This document shows, piece after piece, positions 43,330-50,979 of a stretch of DNA of 64,000 nt (positions are counted from its first letter, which is position 1; every line of letters starts with the position of its first letter). A program made the position numbers and the translations under genes. The stretch spans positions 1 through 64,000 of the forward strand of contig CAZCZB010000006.1 of NCBI GenBank assembly GCA_964502995.1, written 5' to 3'. The DNA is from Bin87 sp964502995 (lineage in GTDB: Bacteria > Chloroflexota > Dehalococcoidia > Lucifugimonadales > UBA3495). The notes under the pieces are model-generated. The model saw only the letters and a list, made by a program, of their open reading frames with translations. It was not told the origin of the DNA and searched no databases.

Positions 43330-43363
43330 GTTCTGGGTTCCTGATGCTTCGGGAACCCAGAAC
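43330..43363 (+). terminator. Terminator behind the 99-aa gene
   Basis: Perfect 12-bp arms GTTCTGGGTTCC/GGAACCCAGAAC with a 10-nt loop, followed by CGTTT. Confidence 0.75.
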
Positions 43364-43431
43364 CGTTTCCGGGTTCGATCCGGCGGGCGTTATGCGCCGC
43401 CGCCGGTAACCTCCAGGAGTTGACACGCCGA

Positions 43432-44151
43432 ATGACCGAAGACGCCGAGAAAACGATTTGCTACCGCCGGGTGATTGACCTCAGCCATCCGGTTACACCG
43501 GGTATGCCTCGATGGCCGGGGGATCCGCCGGTGGCGTTTGATATCGTCGCACAGCGGAACCGCGATGGCTATTTCCTGCGGCGGTTCAGCATGGGCGAGC
43601 ACAGCGGGACACATCTGGCCTCGCCATCCGCGTACCATGAGGGCGGGTTGGATTCGAGCGATGTTCCCGTTGATTCGCTGGTTGCGCCGGCGGTTGTGAT
43701 CGATATCAGCGGGCCGGCGGAAGAAGACCCGGATTATGCGCTGTCGGCGACCGACGTTGCGGAGTGGGAGCGGGAACACGGTCCGATCCCGGCGGGTTCG
43801 CTGGTTCTGCTCAATACCGGGTGGAGCAGGTATTGGGACGATCCCCAACGGTTCATCAACGCGGACGCAACAGGGATCATGCACACGCCGGGTTTCAGTC
43901 TCGAAGCCGTGCGCTTCCTGCTGGAATGGCGCGACGCGGGCGGTTTCGGGATTGACACGCATGGCATCGACGCGGGCATGGATGGCGACCTGTCGGTCAG
44001 CAGGTTTGCGCTGGGTCAGTCGGCGCTGGCGCTGGAATGCCTCAACGCCCTGGACAGATTGCCGGCAACAGGCGCAACCATCATCGTGGGACGGTTGCGC
44101 CTGGTCGGTGGCAGCGGTTCGCCGGCGTCGGTTATCGCGCTGACACCGTGA
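43432..44151 (+). CDS. Cyclase-family protein (kynurenine formamidase-like) with altered metal motif
   Basis: A 239-residue member of the cyclase/KynB family. The family start VIDLSHPVTPGMPRWPGDP and GSLVLLNTGWSRYW are clear. The signature HxGTHxD reads HSGTHLA: H57 and H61 are kept but the third metal ligand, normally Asp, is Ala63. GIDTHGIDAG near the end is typical. Activity may be changed or lost. The ATG at 43432 is chosen; GGAG is 12 nt upstream and the earlier TTG is too near to it. Confidence 0.8.
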   Translation: MTEDAEKTICYRRVIDLSHPVTPGMPRWPGDPPVAFDIVAQRNRDGYFLRRFSMGEHSGTHLASPSAYHEGGLDSSDVPVDSLVAPAVVIDISGPAEEDPDYALSATDVAEWEREHGPIPAGSLVLLNTGWSRYWDDPQRFINADATGIMHTPGFSLEAVRFLLEWRDAGGFGIDTHGIDAGMDGDLSVSRFALGQSALALECLNALDRLPATGATIIVGRLRLVGGSGSPASVIALTP

Positions 44152-44169
44152 CCGCTGCGGGGCAATTGG

Positions 44170-44565
44170 TCAGACGGTCGCCGCACCGGCGGCGGCGCAC
44201 TGCTCGTCCTCCTGGCTGGTTCCGCCGCCGACGCCGCAGGCTCCGACGACCGCGCCGTCGCTGACGATGGGGACTGCGCCCTGGCCGAAGATCATCTCGG
44301 ATCCCGAACGCTCGCGGATGCCGGCGGGCGTGGGCGCGGTGGCCCGGTCCTGCATCTCGCCGCTGGGACGGCCGAACGCGGCCGAGGCGACGGCCTTGCC
44401 CTGGCATCCGTAGGCCGACGCCCAGATGGCGCCGTCCATGCGCTGCAGGCCGATGAGGCGTCCACCGGAGTCCACGACTGCGACGCTGATCTTGATGTTC
44501 AACTCTTCGGCCTTGGCGATGGCCGCGGCCATGATACGGTTGCTGTCCGCTAGTGATAGGGCCAT
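44170..44565 (-). CDS. DUF336/HbpS-GlcG family haem-binding-like protein
   Basis: A 131-residue protein of the GlcG/HbpS (DUF336) family: LADSNRIMAAAIAKAEELN at the start, VAVVDSGGRLIGLQRMDGA, GSEMIFGQGAVPIV and VVGACGVGGGTSQEDEQCA. HbpS of Streptomyces binds haem and senses redox stress; PduO-like relatives bind cobalamin-related ligands. It is convergent with the cyclase gene, 18 bp apart. Confidence 0.87.
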   Translation of the reverse strand: MALSLADSNRIMAAAIAKAEELNIKISVAVVDSGGRLIGLQRMDGAIWASAYGCQGKAVASAAFGRPSGEMQDRATAPTPAGIRERSGSEMIFGQGAVPIVSDGAVVGACGVGGGTSQEDEQCAAAGAATV

Positions 44566-44826
44566 TTTGATTCCTCCATGCAGTTGGCCGGCGTCGCTGC
44601 GCCGGCGGTTCGCCGGCCATGATATGTGCGGAGGGAACTGTCGGCAAGCGGGAATCGTTTCTGCGGCGCGGTGCGACGTTCCGTTTTGGGTGGATTGGCC
44701 GTGCGCAGGGGCGGCGTGGTGATTCTGCCACCACAGATTGCAGCGCCGCCGGGGCCGGCGGCGGGCGCGGTTACTGGGCCGATGCTATACTGATTTGCGA
44801 TTTTTCTGACTGAGCCGTATGCCATC

Positions 44827-45636
44827 GTGTTGACGCGCCGAATCATACCCTGCCTTGACGTTGACGCCGGCCGTGTCGTCAAGGGGACCAGTTTCGTCAA
44901 TCTGCGCGACGCCGGCGACCCTGCCGAATTGGCGTCCCGCTACGACGAGGAGGGCGCGGACGAGTTGGTCTTCCTGGACATCACCGCGAGCAGCGACGCC
45001 CGGGACACCATCGTGGACGTGGTGCGCGCCGTGTCGGAGCAGGTTTTTATCCCGCTGACCGTGGGCGGCGGCATCCGTTCCATTGAGGACGTGCGCCGGA
45101 TGCTCAACGCCGGGGCCGACAAAGTGTCTGTCAACACCGCCGCGATCAACACTCCTGAGCTTGTGGTGGAGGGATCCGCGCAGTTCGGCAGCCAGTGCAT
45201 CGTTACGGCCATCGACGCCCGGCGCGTTGTGCCCGGTGAATCGTACCCCGAGCCCAGGGATGAGTCCCTGGGGTTGGATGAGGCGTCGGGCTGGCAGGTT
45301 TACACCCACGGCGGCCGCAACCCGACGGGCCTGGATGCGGTGAAATGGGCGAAGCGCACCGTTGCCTTGGGATCGGGCGAGATCCTGCTGACCAGCATGG
45401 ACGAGGACGGGCAGCAGGACGGATATGACCTGCCGCTGACCCGGTCGATCTCGCGAGCGGTGCCGGTGCCGGTAATCGCCAGCGGCGGCGCGGGCAAACT
45501 CGATCACCTCTACGACGCCTTCTCCGACGGAGAGGCTGACGCGGTGCTGGCGGCGAGTATCTTTCACTTCGGCTCCTATTCCATCGCCGAGGCCAAGCAA
45601 TTCCTGGCCGGGCGCGGCATCCCGATGCGGGTCTGA
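44827..45636 (+). CDS. hisF: Imidazole glycerol phosphate synthase cyclase subunit
   Basis: A 269-residue (beta/alpha)8 barrel that converts PRFAR and HisH-derived ammonia to imidazole glycerol phosphate and AICAR. Catalytic Asp are D11 (IIPCLDVDAGRVVKG) and D130 (VTAIDARRV). The loop after D130 is longer than usual (about 30 residues, with PEPRDESLGLDEASG). GTG start, as fits the conserved N-terminus. TATACT lies 36 nt upstream. hisH is not adjacent. First of three genes hisF-HAD-hisIE. Confidence 0.95.
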   Translation: MLTRRIIPCLDVDAGRVVKGTSFVNLRDAGDPAELASRYDEEGADELVFLDITASSDARDTIVDVVRAVSEQVFIPLTVGGGIRSIEDVRRMLNAGADKVSVNTAAINTPELVVEGSAQFGSQCIVTAIDARRVVPGESYPEPRDESLGLDEASGWQVYTHGGRNPTGLDAVKWAKRTVALGSGEILLTSMDEDGQQDGYDLPLTRSISRAVPVPVIASGGAGKLDHLYDAFSDGEADAVLAASIFHFGSYSIAEAKQFLAGRGIPMRV

Positions 45637-45666
45637 TTCCACCTCACATCCTCCCGGAGCGAGTAC

Positions 45667-46365
45667 ATGAGCGTTATCACCACCGTAATCTTCGACATGT
45701 TCAACACGATAGCGCAGGATACCCGGGAGTTCTGGCACCGCTCGTTCGTCGACATCATCGAGGAGCAGGGGCTGGACACCACGCCGGAGGCGCTGCGGGA
45801 CGCCTGGGATAACGGGTCCGGCAGTTTTCGGACTCGGCGCATCGACCCCGATGGACCGTTCATATCCTACCTGGACGGTTGGGCCGACGCTTTCCGGTGC
45901 GCGTTTGAGGACCTGAACGTTGACGGCGACCCGCTGGCCGCGTCGCAGAAATCCATCAACGACCTGCGGGAACGCCCGCTGTTTCCCGATGCACCCGATG
46001 CCCTGTCGTTACTGGGACAGGACCGGCGACTGGCGGTGCTGTCCAACGCGGACGACGCGTATCTTGAGCCCGTGGTCGCCCGGATACCTGTGTCCTTCGC
46101 CACCGTTATTTCATCGGAAGGCGGCAGGTGTTACAAACCCGACGCCAGACTGTTTCGGATGGCGCTGGAACGATTGCAGGTGGAGCCGACGGAGTGCGTG
46201 TACGTGGGCGACAAGCAGTTTGAGGACATCAAAGGCGCGCGCGGCGTCGGCATGTCGGCAGTGTGGATCAACCGCAGGGGCGATCCGTTCAACCCGGACC
46301 TGCCCGCGCCCGACGCGGAAATCCGCGATCTGCTGGAACTGCCCGCCGTGCTGGAACGCCTGTGA
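45667..46365 (+). CDS. HAD-superfamily hydrolase
   Basis: A 232-residue HAD hydrolase. Motif I is VIFDMFNTI with nucleophile D10 but Phe at the +2 position that is Asp in most phosphatases. Motif II is AVLSNADDAY, and motif IV is YVGDKQFEDIKGARGVGM. The +2 substitution is common in the haloacid dehalogenase-like branch, yet some phosphatases share it. The position between hisF and hisIE suggests histidinol-phosphate phosphatase, but this motif argues against a simple call. Spacing is 30 bp from hisF and 44 bp to hisIE. Confidence 0.85.
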   Translation: MSVITTVIFDMFNTIAQDTREFWHRSFVDIIEEQGLDTTPEALRDAWDNGSGSFRTRRIDPDGPFISYLDGWADAFRCAFEDLNVDGDPLAASQKSINDLRERPLFPDAPDALSLLGQDRRLAVLSNADDAYLEPVVARIPVSFATVISSEGGRCYKPDARLFRMALERLQVEPTECVYVGDKQFEDIKGARGVGMSAVWINRRGDPFNPDLPAPDAEIRDLLELPAVLERL

Positions 46366-46409
46366 TCGGGGCGCGGCAATACCGTTAGAAACCTGGAGGA
46401 ATGCAGGCC

Positions 46410-47033
46410 ATGACCGAAGTAAAACTGGATGACAGGGGGCTGGTGCCGGCCATCGCCCAGGACATCAACACCGGGCAGGTGCTGATGCTGGGTTACATGA
46501 ACCCGGGTTCGCTGAAACGCACCGTGGAGGGCGTTCAAGTCTGGTTCTACAGCCGGAGCCAGGAGGACCTGTGGCACAAAGGGGAAGTCTCCGGCAACTA
46601 CCTGAACCTGCGGGAGTGGTACGTGGACTGCGACTCCGACACCATCCTGCTCAAGGTGGAACCGGACGGCCCGACGTGCCATACCGGGGAGCCGAGCTGC
46701 TTCTTCACCAAAATGGACGGTCTGCCGGACGAATATACGGTAACGGAAGGCGGGCCCCGAGTTCTGGATGAATTGTTCGCCGTGATCAAGGACCGCCAAC
46801 GGGAGATGCCTGAGGGCAGTTACACCGCCCGCCTGTTGGCGGAAGGCACCAGCAAGGTGGGCCAGAAGGTGATCGAGGAAGCCGGCGAGACTGCGCTGGC
46901 AGCGGCCACCGGGGATTCGGAAAACCTGCCCGGCGAGATTGCCGACCTGCTCTACCACACACTGACGCTGATGGCGTCGGCAGGAGTGTCGCCCAACGCC
47001 GTTTGGGCGGAATTGCGCAACCGTCGCGGTTAG
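46410..47033 (+). CDS. hisIE: Bifunctional phosphoribosyl-AMP cyclohydrolase/phosphoribosyl-ATP pyrophosphatase
   Basis: A 207-residue fusion. HisI domain (about 1-115): AIAQDINTGQVLMLGYMN, WFYSRSQEDLWHKGE, the zinc-site region VDCDSDTILL and CHTGEPSCFF. HisE domain (about 118-207): LDELFAVIKDRQREMPEGSYTARLL and GQKVIEEAGETALAA. Catalyses the second and third steps of histidine biosynthesis. GGAGG lies 10 nt before the ATG at 46410; the ATG at 46401 is too close to it. Confidence 0.95.
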   Translation: MTEVKLDDRGLVPAIAQDINTGQVLMLGYMNPGSLKRTVEGVQVWFYSRSQEDLWHKGEVSGNYLNLREWYVDCDSDTILLKVEPDGPTCHTGEPSCFFTKMDGLPDEYTVTEGGPRVLDELFAVIKDRQREMPEGSYTARLLAEGTSKVGQKVIEEAGETALAAATGDSENLPGEIADLLYHTLTLMASAGVSPNAVWAELRNRRG

Positions 47034-47171
47034 GGATTCATGCGTGCCCGGTTCACCGCGTAAGGGCGGTTCGCATGGATGAACGGGAGTTGATATTGTG
47101 AATGGGCATCCCGCTCCCGATTCTCTACTGCCTAAAGCGGACAGATAACGACGAACCGCCGGAGAGCAACC

Positions 47172-47528
47172 TTGGGAACTGTAACAGTATCGCTCCAGGT
47201 CGGCGACCGCCAGGGCCGTAATTTCGAAGAGCTGAAAATTATCGTGGACACCGGCTCTACCTACACCGCAGTGCCCCGGGCCATGCTCGAACGACTGGGA
47301 GTGCCCATCCAACGGTCAATGCCATCACAGACCGCAGACGGCAGGATCGCCCCAGTGGACATCGGCCAAACCATCGTGAGGCTCGAAGGGCCAGAGTTTT
47401 ACACGCCAGTCATATTCGCCGAAGAACACGAACCCAGCCTCCTGGGGGTCGTAACCTTGGAAGAGGCAGGTCTCGCTGTTGACCCAGTCAACGGCCACCT
47501 CATCCCCACACATCTCCTCCGATACTGA
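47172..47528 (+). CDS. Retropepsin-like clan AA aspartic protease
   Basis: A 118-residue single-domain aspartic protease-like protein. The catalytic motif is VDTGSTYTAVP, and the second hydrophobic-Gly element is EPSLLGVVTLEEAGL. As in retropepsins it should work as a homodimer. The TTG start has GGAG 7 nt upstream. Bacterial members of this family are mostly uncharacterised. It is a lone gene after hisIE. Confidence 0.8.
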   Translation: MGTVTVSLQVGDRQGRNFEELKIIVDTGSTYTAVPRAMLERLGVPIQRSMPSQTADGRIAPVDIGQTIVRLEGPEFYTPVIFAEEHEPSLLGVVTLEEAGLAVDPVNGHLIPTHLLRY

Positions 47529-47591
47529 GCGCACCGGGCACGTCGCTGATGCCGGCGGCGCATCAAACCCGCCATCAATTGGTCCATATAT

Positions 47592-48311
47592 CTATGCGGT
47601 TGGGCCGTCGATCGTGAGGTTTGGGATTGGTTCGCCGTGGGCGTAGCGGCGCCAGATTCCGTCGCGGTACACCGTTATGTTCGAACTGCCCAGGGCGGTG
47701 GCGGCGCCGGGTTCCAGTAGGACGCCTGAGCCGCCGTCGATTCCCAGCACGGTCAGGCCGACGAACTCGCGACCGACAATTTGGGTCAGCACGGATTCCG
47801 GATCGCTGCGTTCGTGGTGGGGCAGCGTCATGACGTTGGGCACGATGTTCAGGGCGTTGGATACGGGTGAGCGTGACGACGGGCGTCGCATCACCGCGCC
47901 CAATACCATCGCGCCCGCGCTTGAGCCGGCCAGGATCGCGCCGGCGTTGTTGGCCGCAACCACCGCATCGAGCAGGACGGAGCGGACCAGTACGGTATGG
48001 AGATGCTCGGGACTGCCGCCGGTGAAATAGATGACATGGGCGCCCTGGAGTTGGCCCGCCATGCGGGGGTTGTCGGCGTCCTGGCGTTGGATCACGTCCA
48101 CGCTGTACGCATCGGCGCCGAGGCCCTGGAAATGGCGGATGCCGTTGGATGCGGCCAGCGCCGGGTTTTCGCGGGCGGCGGCCGTTGGTATGATAGCCAC
48201 GCGCGGCGCGGTCTGGCCCGTCAATTCCAACATACGGCGGTCCATACCCACCGCAGCGGGGCGAAACTCCTCGCCGCCAACCAGCAGAATCCTTCGCGTT
48301 ACAGTAGTCAA
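47592..48311 (-). CDS. Peptidase S51/cyanophycinase-like protein
   Basis: A 239-residue class I glutamine-amidotransferase-fold protein. The nucleophile elbow is AGSSAGAMV (Ser), with VIYFTGGSPEHL before it and SVLTQIVGREFVGLTVLGIDGGSGVLL after it, as in cyanophycinases and alpha-aspartyl dipeptidase (PepE). Cyanophycin use is possible, but no cyanophycin synthetase is in the window. Start TTG at 48311, 41 bp from the divergent VOC gene. Confidence 0.82.
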   Translation of the reverse strand: MTTVTRRILLVGGEEFRPAAVGMDRRMLELTGQTAPRVAIIPTAAARENPALAASNGIRHFQGLGADAYSVDVIQRQDADNPRMAGQLQGAHVIYFTGGSPEHLHTVLVRSVLLDAVVAANNAGAILAGSSAGAMVLGAVMRRPSSRSPVSNALNIVPNVMTLPHHERSDPESVLTQIVGREFVGLTVLGIDGGSGVLLEPGAATALGSSNITVYRDGIWRRYAHGEPIPNLTIDGPTA

Positions 48312-48352
48312 ATGCCCAAACCTACCTGGCCAACGCCTACCCTGGGGGAAAG

Positions 48353-48754
48353 ATGTTCGAGTTTATACATCACGTCCGTATCCTTGTCCATGACGCCGAC
48401 GAAATGGCGGCGTACATCGAGGAGAACTTCGGCATGACGCCGGTCAAGATCGAGGTGTTTCCGGCGCGGGGAATGAAGAACGCGACCTTCAAGGTTGGCC
48501 AGACCAACGTGGAGTTCACCGAGCCTCTGGATCCGGAATCGGCGATGGGGCAGTATCTCAAGACCTTTGGGCCCGGCCCGTATCACATGGCGTTTGGCGT
48601 GACCGGCATTGCCGACAGGGCCGCCGAACTGGCCGCCAAGGGAAACGAGATGCGCGGCGAGAACGGGATGTCGCGCAGCGCCGAGGGCTACATGACCGCG
48701 AATATCTCGCCCGGCAGCGCGCTGGGATTCCCATTCCAGATCGCAGAGGGGTAA
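48353..48754 (+). CDS. VOC-family (glyoxalase/methylmalonyl-CoA epimerase-like) protein
   Basis: A 133-residue vicinal oxygen chelate domain pair. FIHHVRILVHDADEMAAYI and VEFTEPLDPESA and YHMAFGVTGI supply three candidate ligands (His, Glu, His), as in methylmalonyl-CoA epimerase. The last ligand, Glu in epimerases, is not obvious at the C-terminus (FPFQIAEG). GGGGGAAAG precedes the ATG. It stands just before argS. Confidence 0.82.
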   Translation: MFEFIHHVRILVHDADEMAAYIEENFGMTPVKIEVFPARGMKNATFKVGQTNVEFTEPLDPESAMGQYLKTFGPGPYHMAFGVTGIADRAAELAAKGNEMRGENGMSRSAEGYMTANISPGSALGFPFQIAEG

Positions 48755-48830
48755 CCGCCGCGCCGGGCGTAGCGGGTGCTAACATATAGCTTCGATTTTC
48801 ACGCCGACATATCCCACCGGATTACCAAAA

Positions 48831-50522
48831 ATGCTTGTCAGAGATACCATCGCCACAGCAGTAGCCGCCGCAATGGAACGGGCCAACGCAGACGGCGCCA
48901 TCAGCGTCGATGCGGTGCCCGACATTGAGATTGAACGGCCCAACAACCCTGAGCACGGCGACTTCGCCACCAACCTGCCGCTGCGCCTGGCGCGGGCGGC
49001 GCGGGCCAACCCGATGCAACTGGCGCAGATCATCGCCGACCGCATTGAGAGCGGGCCGGAGATCGAAAGCGTGTCCGCCGCGCCTCCGGGGTTCGTCAAC
49101 TTCAAGCTGAGCGAGTCGTGGCTGCAGCAGCAGGTTGAGATCGTCCGGGAGGCTGGCGATTCATTCGGCGCGTCGGACGTTGGCGCCGGGCGCAGGGTGA
49201 TGGTGGAGTTTGTAAGCGTGAACCCGACGGGGCCGGTACACGTCGGCCACACTCGCGGCGCCGTGCTGGGCAGCGCGCTGGCGAACACGCTGGCGGCGGC
49301 CGGGTATGACGTGACGCGCGAATACTACATCAACGACGCAGGGTCGCAGATGGAGGCATTCTACCGCTCGGTTTGGACGCGGTATCAGCAGGCGCTGGGG
49401 CAGGACGCAGAGATGCCCGACAACGGATACCAGGGCGACTACATCGCGGACATAGCGTCGGACATCATCGGCGTGGACGGCAACAGTTACCTGGAAAAGC
49501 GGGAAGCCGCCGCCGTGCGCGAGATCGGCGACGTGGCCCGCGAGAAGATGGTCGCGCTGATCAGGGACGACCTGGACGCCATCGGCGTGCGGTTCGACAA
49601 CTGGTTCAGCGAGCGGCAGTTGTTCCAGAATCCCGAAAACGACGCCAGCAATTACGACCGGGCGATGGCGCGCCTGCGTGAGGGGGGGCACCTGGCGGAG
49701 CGCAGCGGCGCGCTGTGGTTCATGTCCACCAATTTGGGCGACGAACGCGACAACGTGGTGGTGCGGTCATCGGGTGAACCCACGTACTTCGCGTCGGACA
49801 TTGCGTACCATTTCAACAAGTTTGAGGATCGGGGATTCGACCGGGTCATCGACATCTGGGGCGCGGACCACCAGGGCCACGTACCCCGGATGCACGCCGC
49901 CGTTTCCGCGCTGGGCATCGAACCCGACAACCTGACCGTCCTGATTTCCCAGATGGTCACGCTGAAACGGGGCGACGAGACCGTTCGGGCCTCGAAGCGC
50001 ACCGGGGATTTTGTGACGCTGCGGGAGTTGGTGGACGAGGTGGGGATGGACGCCTGCCGGTACTTCTTCCTGGCGAGGGCGGCGTCCACGCAGATGGAGT
50101 TTGACCTGGAGTTGGCGACCCGGGAATCGTCGGAAAATCCGGTGTACTACGTGCAGTATGCGCACGCGCGGAACGCGAGCATCCTCAACCTGGCCGCCGA
50201 GCGGGACATCCGGTACGAGGACGGCGACGTCAGTCTGCTGACGCATCCTTACGAGCTGGAACTGATCCGCACAATGCTGCGGCTGCCGGAGTTGATCGTG
50301 CAGGTGGCGGAAAACCTGGAACCGCACCACCTGCCGCACTATGCCACCGAGTTGGCGACGGCGTTCCATCACTTCTACGAGAATTGCCGGGTGATCTCGG
50401 CGAATCCCGAGGATAACGACGTTACCCTGGCGCGTTTGAAGCTGGTCGCCGCCGCGCAGGTTGCGTTCCGCCGCACGCTCACACTGATGGGGATGTCGGC
50501 GCCGGAACGAATGGAGAGGTGA
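48831..50522 (+). CDS. argS: Arginyl-tRNA synthetase
   Basis: A 563-residue class I synthetase. The N-terminal additional domain contains ERPNNPEHGDFATNLPL. The HIGH motif is VNPTGPVHVGHTRGA, and the KMSKS-like loop is VRASKRTGDFV, as usual for ArgRS. The C-terminal helical anticodon-binding domain ends LTLMGMSAPERMER with the conserved L-G-M near the C-terminus. No Shine-Dalgarno is visible at the ATG. Confidence 0.96.
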   Translation: MLVRDTIATAVAAAMERANADGAISVDAVPDIEIERPNNPEHGDFATNLPLRLARAARANPMQLAQIIADRIESGPEIESVSAAPPGFVNFKLSESWLQQQVEIVREAGDSFGASDVGAGRRVMVEFVSVNPTGPVHVGHTRGAVLGSALANTLAAAGYDVTREYYINDAGSQMEAFYRSVWTRYQQALGQDAEMPDNGYQGDYIADIASDIIGVDGNSYLEKREAAAVREIGDVAREKMVALIRDDLDAIGVRFDNWFSERQLFQNPENDASNYDRAMARLREGGHLAERSGALWFMSTNLGDERDNVVVRSSGEPTYFASDIAYHFNKFEDRGFDRVIDIWGADHQGHVPRMHAAVSALGIEPDNLTVLISQMVTLKRGDETVRASKRTGDFVTLRELVDEVGMDACRYFFLARAASTQMEFDLELATRESSENPVYYVQYAHARNASILNLAAERDIRYEDGDVSLLTHPYELELIRTMLRLPELIVQVAENLEPHHLPHYATELATAFHHFYENCRVISANPEDNDVTLARLKLVAAAQVAFRRTLTLMGMSAPERMER

Positions 50523-50644
50523 TTGGCGGGGATGCCTCCGGGGTTGATTGGGGCGATCCACGGGCGCGGCGGTTGACGTTGGATGGGGGGGTTGGGCCTG
50601 CGATTATTGGCACGCCGGCCCTGACCGGCACACCGGCCCGTAAT

Positions 50645-50706
50645 CCGCTCATGGTGAGCCTGTCGAACCCATGAACCCCATCCTTCGACAAGCTCAGGAT
50701 GAGCGG
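50645..50706. repeat. Inverted repeat with 23-bp arms (dispersed-repeat type)
   Basis: Arm 1 (50645-50667) starts CCGCTCATGGTGAGC; arm 2 (50684-50706) ends GCTCAGGATGAGCGG. They match with three mismatches around a 16-bp spacer. The unit TTCGACAGGCTCA occurs again at 39541 next to the 22-bp tandem array. The form suggests a MITE- or REP-like dispersed element. Confidence 0.75.
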
Positions 50707-50800
50707 CAGGGGCGGGACGGACGACAGGGTGGCGTGCGCGATGGATGAGCCGGTGGCGTGCGCGATAATCGAAAAACCCTGAAACAGGGGAAGGCCATCC

Positions 50801-50829
50801 TTGCCCTTGCCCGGCGGCAGGTGTATATT
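50801..50829 (+). promoter_or_regulatory. Sigma70-type promoter of the ABC exporter pair
   Basis: TTGCCC (50801-50806), 17-bp spacer, TATATT (50824-50829). The leader is about 145 nt and contains a small GTGCC-TAT-GGCAC hairpin followed by CCTCTTTTT (near 50833-50855), which could act as an attenuator. Confidence 0.55.
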
Positions 50830-50979
50830 GATGTGCCTATGGCACCCTCTTTTTGTGTAGTGCCTCGGGTCGTAGCCCATTGGCACACCGCCGCCGAATG
50901 TCGTAGGTTTGCACACGGTTTGATTCCCGGTTTCGAGCACAGCGGCGCGGCTGCGTGCCAGCGGGGGTTCAGCGCTTAG

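Larger units (their letters stand above)
50523..50979. other. 457-bp intergenic region with inverted repeat and promoter
   Basis: No gene supported. It holds the GACAAGCTCAGGATGAGCGG-type inverted repeat (50645-50706) and the promoter at 50801. A minus-strand frame of 153 codons here is read through the repeat (SLSKD) and is rejected. Confidence 0.65.

Noticed and set aside
50479..50940. 153-codon minus-strand frame between argS and the exporter
   Set aside because: It overlaps the argS end and reads through the inverted repeat (SLSKD sequence), a usual false prediction.
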